The notes under the pieces were generated by a model. That model had not been told where the DNA came from, did no database searches, and saw only the letters and a list, made by a program, of their open reading frames with translations. This document shows, piece by piece, positions 7,642-14,069 of a DNA stretch of 14,069 nucleotides. Numbering within the stretch: position 1 is the stretch's first letter; every line of letters starts with the position of its first letter. The stretch lies in the NCBI GenBank assembly GCA_029267975.1, contig JAJUHH010000025.1, positions 1-14,069 on the forward strand. Direction: 5' to 3'. The DNA is from Clostridiales bacterium (GTDB lineage: Bacteria > Bacillota > Clostridia > Lachnospirales > Lachnospiraceae). The position numbers were made by a program, and so were the translations under genes.

Positions 7642-7735
7642 TGACATCCCTCTTCAGACACAGTACCCCATAAGAAAGCGTAAGGCAGCGTATTGTATGC
7701 ACATTATCATTGAATTAGTGATCGTGTTTACGTTA

Positions 7736-7764
7736 AGTTTATATGAAGAGGAGGGTTATGTCAA
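7736..7764 (-). promoter_or_regulatory. Promoter of the AraC-family gene
   Basis: On the minus strand a perfect TTGACA -35 box (7759-7764) is followed by TAAACT (7736-7741, 17-base spacer) or TATAAA (7738-7743, 15-base spacer) as -10. It lies about 95 bases upstream of the start codon and next to the TTTGAA repeat cluster. Confidence 0.5.
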
Positions 7765-7768
7765 CCGC

Positions 7769-7809
7769 TTTGAAATTTGAAAGTGCAATTTGAATAATAA
7801 AATTCAAAT
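7769..7809. promoter_or_regulatory. TTTGAA repeat cluster, candidate operator
   Basis: TTTGAAA occurs at 7769-7775 and 7776-7782, and TTTGAAT at 7789-7795. The last belongs to a perfect 8-base inverted repeat, ATTTGAAT (7788-7795) and ATTCAAAT (7802-7809), with 6 bases between. The cluster is about 5 bases from the AraC-gene -35 box and 60-100 bases upstream of the transporter -10 box, a usual place for an activator that also controls itself. The rest of the 402-base gap (7648-8049) is AT-rich with no ORF or RNA gene that I recognise. Confidence 0.45.
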
Positions 7810-7870
7810 AAATTATCCGTAATTTTTACATGATTTCTATAGTTTTACCATGTTTTTTTATGGATTTCAC

Positions 7871-7879
7871 TGTTATAAT
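7871..7879 (+). promoter_or_regulatory. Extended -10 promoter of the ABC transporter operon
   Basis: TGTTATAAT is a perfect extended -10 element. The hexamer 17 bases upstream (7851-7856, TGTTTT) is a poor -35, as expected for an activator-dependent promoter. It would give a leader of about 160 bases before the first permease gene. Confidence 0.5.
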
Positions 7880-8049
7880 GAATTAAAATCAGTTGTTATA
7901 CAAAATGTTTATGTGTATATTGCACAAGTTACAGGGGCTATATTCAACAGCTATTTGTATGTAAAACCAGCGACTGATTTATTAAATTAAAGGGTAACTA
8001 AGGCAATAATTAGTTAGTTCATTGTAAAAACGAAATAAGGGGGATTAAT

Positions 8050-8979
8050 ATGAAGCAGAAGAGTGTCACTCGCAAAACCATTTTATACTTTAAGAAGACG
8101 TGGACACTGTATTTGATGATGGCTCTGCCTGTGGCATTTGCGGTCATATTCCGCTATTTGCCTATGACAAATATTGCTATGGCATTTAAGGAATACAACA
8201 TGTTTAAAGGTGTCTGGGACTCACCCTGGTCAACCCCAATCTTCAAGTGGTTCATCACAGCATTTTCGACCAGGGATTTCTGGCTTGCACTTCGTAATAC
8301 CTTAACCCTGAATTTACTTGATTTATTCTTCGGGTTTCCATTACCTATCATGTTGGCTTTGCTGTTAAACGAGCTTGCATTTCGCCGTTATAAGAGATTT
8401 ACACAGGCAGTTGTTTATCTGCCCCACTTTTTATCCTGGATTATTATCAGTGGTATTGCAATGCAGCTATTGGCACCGCGTACTGGTATTGTCAATGTGG
8501 GATTAAGTCACCTTGGATTTCAAACGGTTAACTTCCTCACAGAAAATGGTCTTTATATCGGTACCTATATTGCACTGGGCTTATGGAAGGAAATGGGATG
8601 GAATACCATTATCTATCTGGCTGCCATTACCGGCATTAATCCGGAATTATACGAAGCAGCCGAAGTAGACGGGGCATCCAGACTTCGCAAGATTTGGCAT
8701 GTTACCCTGCCCGGTATCCGTTCCACCATTATTGTACTTCTGGTTATGAACCTAGGGCGAATTCTGGGAAGTGAATTTGATCGTCCTTATGCAATGTATA
8801 ACAGCCTTGTCATGAATGTTGCTGACGTATTAAGTACCTATGTATACCGCGTGGGTGTACGTGGCTTCCAGTTCTCACTGACTGCGGCAGTGGGCTTGTT
8901 CCAATCACTGGTTTGTGTCGTATTCTTATTAACTGCCAATGCCATAGCCAAGAAATTTGGCGAGCGCGGAATTATGTAG
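8050..8979 (+). CDS. ABC sugar transporter permease, LplB/YtcP-like (CUT1)
   Basis: This 309-residue membrane protein is one of two channel subunits of a carbohydrate importer. A short basic N-terminus leads into a membrane segment at about 18-38, with further hydrophobic segments near 85-108, 120-142, 168-195, 222-240 and 275-300. The cytoplasmic EAA loop that contacts the ATPase is visible as EAAEVDGASRLRKIWHVTLP at residues 202-221. The N-terminal ALPVAFAVIFRYLPM and NIAMAFKEYN patterns are typical of LplB/YtcP-like permeases, which move oligosaccharides or their breakdown products. AAGGGGG (8037-8043) lies 6 bases before the ATG. The second permease follows by 15 bases. No ATPase gene is present, so a shared MsmK-type ATPase encoded elsewhere is likely. 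The substrate cannot be told from sequence. Confidence 0.92.
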   Translation: MKQKSVTRKTILYFKKTWTLYLMMALPVAFAVIFRYLPMTNIAMAFKEYNMFKGVWDSPWSTPIFKWFITAFSTRDFWLALRNTLTLNLLDLFFGFPLPIMLALLLNELAFRRYKRFTQAVVYLPHFLSWIIISGIAMQLLAPRTGIVNVGLSHLGFQTVNFLTENGLYIGTYIALGLWKEMGWNTIIYLAAITGINPELYEAAEVDGASRLRKIWHVTLPGIRSTIIVLLVMNLGRILGSEFDRPYAMYNSLVMNVADVLSTYVYRVGVRGFQFSLTAAVGLFQSLVCVVFLLTANAIAKKFGERGIM

Positions 8980-8994
8980 AGGAGGTAGGAAAGC

Positions 8995-9864
8995 ATGGTA
9001 AAGTCCAAAAAGCGTAAAGCAGGAGACCTGATTATTGCAGCTGTATGCTTCCTGTTCATATTAATCTGTTTACTGCCTTTGGTACATATTCTCGCACGTT
9101 CCCTGAGTTCTGCTCAGGCGATGATCAATAACAGGGTATCCTTTTGGCCCGTTGAGTTTACCTGGGAGTCTTACTATTATGTGCTAAAGGATAAAGCCTT
9201 TGTACGTTCCTTAGGTTGGACAGCAATATTAACCCTGATTTGCACTGCCGTATCATTAGTTATGACCATCCTTTGCTCCTATCCATTGATCTATGATTCC
9301 TTGAAGGGTAGGAAATTCCTAAATGGAATGATGCTCTTAACTATGTACTTCAGTGCCGGTACGATCCCCAATTACCTGTTGATGAAACAGCTGCATCTGA
9401 TTGATAATCCCCTGGTGCTTATTCTGCCAAACTGCTTATCAATATTTAATATGATTATCTTGCGAAGCTTCTTATATGGTATACCGGACAGTTTACGTGA
9501 GTCTGCACAGTTGGACGGCGGTGGTCCTTTTGCAATTCTTATTCGAATTTATCTGCCGCTGTCAAAACCGGTGTTAGCAACCCTGGCCTTGTTCTATGCG
9601 GTGGGACGTTGGAATGGTTTCTCAGATGCCCTTATGTATGTACCAAACCCCAAGTATGCTCCCATCCAGCTAAAGCTGTATCAGGTCATTAACAACCTGT
9701 CGGCCATAGAGGTTGCTCAGCAGGAAGGCTTCAGTGCACCATCGGCCAGCGAAGGCTTGAAAGCAGCTTCTGTTATGTTTGCTACAGTGCCTATTCTCCT
9801 GGTTTATCCATATCTTCAGAGATACTTTATCTCAGGAGTGACGCTGGGTGCGGTAAAGGAATAA
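8995..9864 (+). CDS. ABC sugar transporter permease, MalG/YtcP-like (CUT1)
   Basis: The 289-residue protein is the second permease of the importer. Hydrophobic segments appear near 11-35, 74-98, 110-132, 138-160, 190-212 and 258-280. The EAA loop reads ESAQLDGGGPFAILIRIYLP (169-188), slightly divergent at its start, as is common in the LplC/YtcP branch. The C-terminus YLQRYFISGVTLGAVKE is characteristic of CUT1 MalG-type permeases. The ATG follows a consensus AGGAGGT (8980-8986) by 8 bases, and the gene is 15 bases from the preceding permease, so the two are co-translated or at least co-transcribed. It should form a heterodimer with the first permease and receive substrate from the lipoprotein encoded next. 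Confidence 0.92.
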   Translation: MVKSKKRKAGDLIIAAVCFLFILICLLPLVHILARSLSSAQAMINNRVSFWPVEFTWESYYYVLKDKAFVRSLGWTAILTLICTAVSLVMTILCSYPLIYDSLKGRKFLNGMMLLTMYFSAGTIPNYLLMKQLHLIDNPLVLILPNCLSIFNMIILRSFLYGIPDSLRESAQLDGGGPFAILIRIYLPLSKPVLATLALFYAVGRWNGFSDALMYVPNPKYAPIQLKLYQVINNLSAIEVAQQEGFSAPSASEGLKAASVMFATVPILLVYPYLQRYFISGVTLGAVKE

Positions 9865-9910
9865 AAGAGAACTTTATTATTTTGTCATAACTACTTTATG
9901 GGAACTCAAT

Positions 9911-9927
9911 GGAGGCATTCTGCTTCC
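9911..9927 (+). promoter_or_regulatory. Small hairpin before the binding-protein gene
   Basis: GGAGGC (9911-9916) and GCTTCC (9922-9927) can pair around a 5-base loop, with one G-U pair. It lies in the 95-base gap between the permease and the lipoprotein gene and might mark an mRNA processing or stability point that lets the binding protein be made in excess. The stem is weak. Confidence 0.2.
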
Positions 9928-9959
9928 TTGATTTATAAAACAAAATAGGAGGATGTAAA

Positions 9960-11609
9960 ATGAAAAAAAGATTGATATCATTCATGGTAGTTTTTGTGAT
10001 GATTATCAGCATTTTGGGGGGATGTGGAAAGAAAGCTGAGGAGTCTGGAACATCAAAAGAACCCACTGCTGCTCCCACCACAACGCAAGCAGAAGCTACT
10101 GCAGCACCTACTGAGGAGGCAAAGCCGGAATACAGTGAGATCACTGTAGAAGTTTTTGACCGCGGCACTGATGGCGGCAGAACTGACCCGACAAATAACT
10201 ATTATACCAATTGGATTAAAGAGAAGGTTCTGGAAGAATTAAATATTGGGGTTACCTTTGTGGCAGTTTCCCGTTGGGAAGAGGTTGACCAGTTAAATAA
10301 CCTTATGGCTGCCGGTACAGCACCTGATGTATGCTTAACCTATAGTAATGACCTGATTGCAAACTACCGTGATCTGGGTGGTCTTGCAGATCTGGCTCCT
10401 TATGTTGATACTCTGCTGCCTGACCTGAAAGCATTCTTAGGTCCGGATCCGGCTGTAGAGGGTCGCGATCTGATTATGCGTAATGTAAATACTGAGACAG
10501 GTCAATTGTTCTCCATACCTGCAAAACGTATGAATGTTGCTCAGTTTGGTACCTTCATCCGTAAGGATTGGCTTGATAAGTTAGGCTTACCTTTACCTAC
10601 CACAACGGAGGAATTCTATCAGGCATTGGTCGCATTTAAGACACAGGATCCCGGTGGTGTTGGCAAGGATAAGGTGGTTCCTTTTACCATGACCAGTGCT
10701 GTTAACTTCAGAGCTTCTGTTCTGATCGAATCCTTTATCGATCCTAACTTATCCAGAAAGGACCGTTGGGTAAATACGGTTGTTGATCGTTACTTCTTAC
10801 TTCCTGGTTATAAAGAAGGGGTACGTTTCTTAAATAAGATGTACAATGAAGGATTGATCGATAATCAGTTCATGCTTTATAATGATGACGTTGATAGTGA
10901 TAACTTAATTAAGAGTGGCGTGGTTGGTGCAACCATTCATAACTGGGATCAGGCCTTCCGTGATAATCCGGGCTGGTTACGTGACCTTAAGGCAAATGTT
11001 CCGGATGCTGAATTTGTAGCATGTGATCCTTTTAAGAATTCTGCCGGCAATACAGAAAAGGGTCTGTATGATGTAGCAGGTGTTAACTTCTTCGTTCCCG
11101 CTTCCAGCAAGAATGTGGAGGGTGCACTTCGTTATATCAACTGGTTATCCAAGTTTGAAAACCATTATTACCTGCAGATCGGTGATGAAGGCGTTACTCA
11201 TGAATTGATCGATGGCATTCCCAAGATCATTCCTGCAACCGGTGAAAAGATCATGAACTCTCCTCAGAACATTGACTATACCATTATGATCAATGGTATC
11301 GATGTACAGGATATGTCCAAATATGGTCAGGCTCTGGCGCAGTCTTATACAGTTGATCCTCAATATATCATAGATGCATATAATTATGCTATGAAGGATG
11401 GACGTCCGGCGATTATTGTTCCGGTTACCCTGAGCGCAGCAGGACCTTACACACAGACCTTAATTGATAAGGGAAATACCCTGATGGCAGAAGCTGTTAC
11501 TGCAAAGCCTGAAGAGTTTGATGCTGTTTGGGACAGAAATATCCAGGATTGGCTTGCATCCGGTGCTCAGGCAGTTATTGATGAGCGTGCAGCAAAATAT
11601 GTGGAATAA
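9960..11609 (+). CDS. Extracellular sugar-binding lipoprotein of the ABC transporter (LplA-like)
   Basis: The 549-residue protein begins with a lipoprotein signal peptide: basic MKKR, a hydrophobic core, and the lipobox LGGC with the lipid-carrying cysteine at residue 22. A Thr/Ala/Pro-rich flexible linker (about 25-58) tethers the domain to the membrane. The remainder is a large solute-binding protein of the extracellular family 1 type, with EITVEVFDRGTDGG, NLMAAGTAPDVCLTYSND and GLADLAPYVD near its start, a pattern seen in LplA-like binding proteins of about 500-560 residues. It should capture a carbohydrate outside the cell and pass it to the two upstream permeases. AGGAGGA (9947-9953) is 6 bases before the ATG. 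The large size suggests an oligosaccharide ligand; a rhamnose-containing one is inferred only from the neighbouring rhaB and AraC genes. Confidence 0.9.
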   Translation: MKKRLISFMVVFVMIISILGGCGKKAEESGTSKEPTAAPTTTQAEATAAPTEEAKPEYSEITVEVFDRGTDGGRTDPTNNYYTNWIKEKVLEELNIGVTFVAVSRWEEVDQLNNLMAAGTAPDVCLTYSNDLIANYRDLGGLADLAPYVDTLLPDLKAFLGPDPAVEGRDLIMRNVNTETGQLFSIPAKRMNVAQFGTFIRKDWLDKLGLPLPTTTEEFYQALVAFKTQDPGGVGKDKVVPFTMTSAVNFRASVLIESFIDPNLSRKDRWVNTVVDRYFLLPGYKEGVRFLNKMYNEGLIDNQFMLYNDDVDSDNLIKSGVVGATIHNWDQAFRDNPGWLRDLKANVPDAEFVACDPFKNSAGNTEKGLYDVAGVNFFVPASSKNVEGALRYINWLSKFENHYYLQIGDEGVTHELIDGIPKIIPATGEKIMNSPQNIDYTIMINGIDVQDMSKYGQALAQSYTVDPQYIIDAYNYAMKDGRPAIIVPVTLSAAGPYTQTLIDKGNTLMAEAVTAKPEEFDAVWDRNIQDWLASGAQAVIDERAAKYVE

Positions 11610-11638
11610 TTCATAAACCATAGATACATCCCTGGGAA

Positions 11639-11684
11639 AGTGGGCTTGGTGGCTTTAGCCACCGAGCTCATTTTTATGCCCACT
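11639..11684 (+). terminator. Terminator of the ABC transporter operon with a competing outer stem
   Basis: CTTGGTGGC (11645-11653) pairs with GCCACCGAG (11658-11666) around TTTA, followed after CTC by ATTTTTAT, a rho-independent terminator 35 bases after the lipoprotein stop. An outer stem AGTGGGC (11639-11645) / GCCCACT (11678-11684) can enclose the hairpin and its T run, sharing C11645. Confidence 0.75.
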
Positions 11685-11793
11685 GAGTACGCGAAAGAGT
11701 TTACAGGCAGACTTTTTATTTGACAAGCAGCAGCTTTGAAATGTGAAAATTTAGATATTATTTGTCGATTTAACGCGGTAATACAGGAAGTTG

Positions 11794-11822
11794 TTGATAA
11801 TATAGTCCGTAATCGGTATAAT
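11794..11822 (+). promoter_or_regulatory. Promoter of the RelA/SpoT-TPR gene
   Basis: TTGATA (11794-11799), a 17-base spacer and a perfect TATAAT (11817-11822) form a near-consensus vegetative promoter. Transcription would begin about 35 bases before the ATG. This makes the gene an independent unit from the ABC transporter. The rest of 11685-11793 shows no gene that I recognise. Confidence 0.7.
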
Positions 11823-11863
11823 AGAGATAGTAACAGATTCTATACGACGAAGGGAAGTTGGCA

Positions 11864-13630
11864 ATGTCAGTTATCAGCGGCTTTATTGAACAATATACCA
11901 AAAGGCTTGATTTTTACAGGGAAGCTGCTCGCATATGTGCCCAAGTGTGTGAGACAAACATGGAGCAAATGGGTATCAGAACCATTGTGACCAGCCGTGC
12001 TAAGAAGCCGGAGAGGCTTCGGGACAAGCTGGAGAAGCGAGGTTTTCAAAAAAATTATAATTCCTATGAAGATATCTGCGAGGATATTGCCGATTTGTCA
12101 GGAGTACGTATTGCGCTGTATTTCCCCGGAGATTTATACAAGGTTCAACAATTCATTGAAGGACATTTTCGGGTGAAGGAATGCAGGATTTTTCCCGATG
12201 CCATGCAGTATCAGGAGGGGCAGGAAGGAGAATACAAAAAACGCTTTTCCGGTTATTGGGCAACCCATTACAGAGTTTATATGACAAATGAAATATTACC
12301 GGAGGATGCCAGAAAGTATAAGGATACGCTCATAGAGATACAGGTAGCATCTGCTCTGATGCATGCCTGGGCTGAGGTTGAGCATGATCTGGTATATAAG
12401 CCCTATAGCGGTGAACTATCCTATGAAGAATATCAGATTCTGGATGAACTGAACGGACTTGTCCTGGCAGGTGAGATTGCATTACAGCGGCTCCAAAAAG
12501 CGGTAAAGAACAGGGTCAGCCAGGTTGGTAAGGAATTTAACAACCACTATGAGTTGGCAATGTATCTGTATAATAAATTAGGATATGTTTCAGAGGATTC
12601 CCCCAGGGAAATCGTATTGGGCCGGGTAGATCTGCTCTACAATTGTATCAAAGCATCCGATTATAATAAGCCGGAGAATCTGAAGGAGTTCATCAGTCAG
12701 GTAAATCCGGAGATTAAGAACCGACCGATTGTGGAGCAGCTGCTTGACAGAATCAGTGAAAATGACCCGGAGCTTTATGAAAGATATCGCAATGTAAAGC
12801 AAAGCGAGGAACTGAAGTACCAGCTGGATACCCTGAATATGAACCGTGAGAATGGCAACCGTCAGGGGGAGGCCAATACCCTGGCCAATATCGGATATAT
12901 CTATGCTTCCAAGGAGAATTACGACGAGGCCATTAACTATTTTATGAAGGCAGTGGAGATCAATCATGAGATTGGGGGCATTCAGGGAGAAGCCAACCAG
13001 CTTCAAAATATCGGGTCCACTTACCGCTTAAAAGGCGACCCCCAGAAAGCGTTGGAGTTTTGTAATCAGGCCATTGCCCTCCACCGTCAGATCAATTATA
13101 AGCAGGGGCAGGCCAATACCCTTGGTACCATCGGCAATATTTATGCAGACCAGGGATCTTATGCAGAAGCTTTATCCTCTTATGAGGAGGCCCTTGATAT
13201 TTATCGTGAAACCAACTATAAGACAGGTGAGATTATACAGCTGAATAATCTGGGAGCCCTATATTTAAAGCAAAAGCTATTGGAAAAAGCACTATTTTAT
13301 TTTAACCTGGCCTTGAAGGTCTGCATGGAGTGCGACTATAAAACCGGCGAAGGGGATGCCTTACATAATATCGGAAGCATTCGGCTGGAGAAGGGTGAGA
13401 TCCATGAGGCGATCACCTATTTTGAGAAGGCGCTTTCCATTCAGGAAGCTTCGGGTAACCAGAAGAATAAAGTGGGTATCATGATTAGCTTGGGGAAAGC
13501 CTATGCGAGAAAGGGAGAGAAGCAGAAAGCCATGAGCTTATTTCAGGACGCCCTGATGTTAAGTAATCATATAGAATTTAAGAATGGCATGGAAGAAGCA
13601 CAGGAGAATTTGAATCTGCTGCAGGATTAA
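11864..13630 (+). CDS. RelA/SpoT-type nucleotide pyrophosphokinase domain fused to TPR repeats
   Basis: The 588-residue protein has three parts. Residues about 35-180 form a RelA/SpoT synthetase-like domain: SRAKKPERLRDKL, DIADLSGVRIALYFPGD, SGYWATHYRVY (guanine-stacking Tyr 131 and His 135 by analogy), EIQVASALMHAWAEVEHDL (E158) and VYK. Residues about 181-330 are a helical linker. Residues about 333-574 hold six TPR units with an exact 40-residue period, each starting near G-E/Q-A-N and containing NIG-x-IY and A-x-x-Y-F/Y-x-x-A. The HD hydrolase, TGS and ACT domains of full-length Rel are absent, so it is a synthetase-only candidate for (p)ppGpp or another pyrophosphorylated nucleotide. The Arg after EIQ in classic enzymes is replaced (VAS). 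A TTG at 11858 is possible, but GAAGGG (11849-11854) suits ATG 11864. It has its own promoter and terminator. Activity, ligand and partner of the TPR are unknown. Confidence 0.85.
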   Translation: MSVISGFIEQYTKRLDFYREAARICAQVCETNMEQMGIRTIVTSRAKKPERLRDKLEKRGFQKNYNSYEDICEDIADLSGVRIALYFPGDLYKVQQFIEGHFRVKECRIFPDAMQYQEGQEGEYKKRFSGYWATHYRVYMTNEILPEDARKYKDTLIEIQVASALMHAWAEVEHDLVYKPYSGELSYEEYQILDELNGLVLAGEIALQRLQKAVKNRVSQVGKEFNNHYELAMYLYNKLGYVSEDSPREIVLGRVDLLYNCIKASDYNKPENLKEFISQVNPEIKNRPIVEQLLDRISENDPELYERYRNVKQSEELKYQLDTLNMNRENGNRQGEANTLANIGYIYASKENYDEAINYFMKAVEINHEIGGIQGEANQLQNIGSTYRLKGDPQKALEFCNQAIALHRQINYKQGQANTLGTIGNIYADQGSYAEALSSYEEALDIYRETNYKTGEIIQLNNLGALYLKQKLLEKALFYFNLALKVCMECDYKTGEGDALHNIGSIRLEKGEIHEAITYFEKALSIQEASGNQKNKVGIMISLGKAYARKGEKQKAMSLFQDALMLSNHIEFKNGMEEAQENLNLLQD

Positions 13631-13669
13631 GAACTGCTTTGCTGTAAGTATAAGATAAAGAAGAAGCTG

Positions 13670-13715
13670 CCTGGGAGAGGAGTTACTGTTGAGAACTTTT
13701 CTCCCAGGTATTTTT
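13670..13715 (+). terminator. Rho-independent terminator of the RelA/SpoT-TPR gene
   Basis: CCTGGGAGA (13670-13678) pairs perfectly with TCTCCCAGG (13700-13708), followed by TATTTTTGT. It starts 40 bases after the stop codon. The following DNA to 13846 is AT-rich with no gene that I can support. Confidence 0.85.
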
Positions 13716-13846
13716 GTATCTTTTGCTCAATATTTTTTCTTTTGCTCAGCATTTCTTTCTGTTAAGGGGATGTCTTCTTTATTGCAAGATGAATTGGCCA
13801 GAGTTAAGAAATTAACAAAAATTTTCAATAAATCATATAAAACATA

Positions 13847-13875
13847 TTGACAATATAGAAATAATGGTATATGAT
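13847..13875 (+). promoter_or_regulatory. Promoter of the YezD-like gene with a palindrome over the -10 box
   Basis: TTGACA (13847-13852), a 17-base spacer and TATGAT (13870-13875) form a near-perfect promoter. A 14-base perfect palindrome, TATATGATCATATA (13868-13881), covers the -10 box and could be a repressor site. The leader is about 45 bases. Confidence 0.7.
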
Positions 13876-13928
13876 CATATAAACATATAATACATATTTA
13901 TATAGTATGTTATCATTGAGGTGATGAA

Positions 13929-14069
13929 ATGGAAGAAGGCAAAGGGAGTGCGGGTAAAAAGCAGCTAATCAATGAAAAAAGCATACAGAAGATTTTCGAG
14001 TATATTGAAACCATACAATATGGATCAATTATGCTTGTCATTCAGGACGGATGTATTATACAGATTGAA
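13929..14069 (+). CDS. YezD-family (DUF2292) small protein, 5' part
   Basis: The first 47 codons are visible and the frame is open at the window edge. After a charged N-terminus the protein has SIQKIFEYIETIQYGSIMLV followed by IQDGCIIQIE, which matches the small YezD/DUF2292 family (helix, then I-Q-Y-G-S and a beta-hairpin with I-Q-D-G-x-I/V-x-Q-I-E). Family members are about 55-65 residues, so only the last few codons should be missing. They often occur near sulfur uptake or assimilation genes, but their biochemical role is not established and no such gene is in view here. GAGGTGA (13918-13924) is 4 bases before the ATG; a strong promoter lies about 50 bases upstream. Confidence 0.8.
   Translation, partial: MEEGKGSAGKKQLINEKSIQKIFEYIETIQYGSIMLVIQDGCIIQIE

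Noticed and set aside
7648..8049. Catabolite-repression (cre) sites in the divergent intergenic region
   Set aside because: Several TGTAAA/CG-containing stretches were compared with the cre consensus, but all had spacing errors or multiple mismatches.
11736..11990. An 84-codon plus-strand open frame overlapping the RelA/SpoT-TPR start
   Set aside because: It begins upstream of the mapped promoter, has no ribosome site, runs out of frame into the real gene and shows no known motif; it is not a credible antitoxin.
12873..13580. Tandem DNA repeats or CRISPR-like array suggested by periodic sequence
   Set aside because: The 120-base periodicity is the codon echo of 40-residue TPR units inside a long open frame; the DNA copies are diverged and lack spacers.
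13826..13915. AT-rich stretch before the YezD-like gene as an origin or repeat array
   Set aside because: It is short, without DnaA-box-like motifs or regular repeats, and is explained by a promoter and palindrome.

Overview
The window looks like chromosome of a Clostridia member of the Lachnospiraceae type (Roseburia / Lachnoclostridium-like). This rests on strong AGGAGG-type ribosome sites, Gram-positive promoters and lipobox, moderate GC with AT-rich intergenic DNA, and a glycyl-radical bacterial microcompartment (BMC) locus typical of gut and soil sugar fermenters. The genus is inferred.

Region 1 (1-6743, + strand) is the 3' part of a BMC operon for deoxysugar breakdown. In order it holds the end of a PduT-like shell protein, a DeoR-family regulator inside the operon, a B12-independent glycyl-radical propanediol dehydratase, its radical-SAM activase, a PduU/EutS-like shell protein, an HbpS/GlcG-like protein with an N-terminal helix resembling an encapsulation peptide, and rhamnulokinase. 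Together they fit the fucose/rhamnose BMC type (often called GRM5). Rhamnulokinase makes L-rhamnulose-1-P, an aldolase (not in the window) would give DHAP and lactaldehyde, lactaldehyde is reduced to 1,2-propanediol, and the radical enzyme dehydrates this to propionaldehyde inside the shell. The aldolase, aldehyde dehydrogenase, isomerase and other shell genes probably lie upstream of base 1.

Region 2 (6744-11735) starts with a large two-way terminator hairpin whose loop resembles fused ends of an IS150-group insertion sequence. A minus-strand AraC-family regulator follows, then a 0.4 kb divergent control region with a TTTGAA operator-like cluster. It faces an ABC sugar importer of two CUT1 permeases and a lipoprotein binding protein, with no ATPase gene. 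The regulator and transporter next to rhamnose genes suggest uptake of rhamnose or a rhamnose-containing oligosaccharide, but the substrate is not shown by sequence.

Region 3 (11736-13720) is a single-gene unit with its own promoter and terminator. It encodes a 588-residue protein joining a RelA/SpoT-type nucleotide pyrophosphokinase domain, without the HD hydrolase, to six 40-residue TPR repeats. This is the least explained gene here. Region 4 (13847-14069) is a consensus promoter and the start of a YezD/DUF2292-family small protein that runs off the window.

No tRNA, rRNA, CRISPR array or intact transposase gene was seen.
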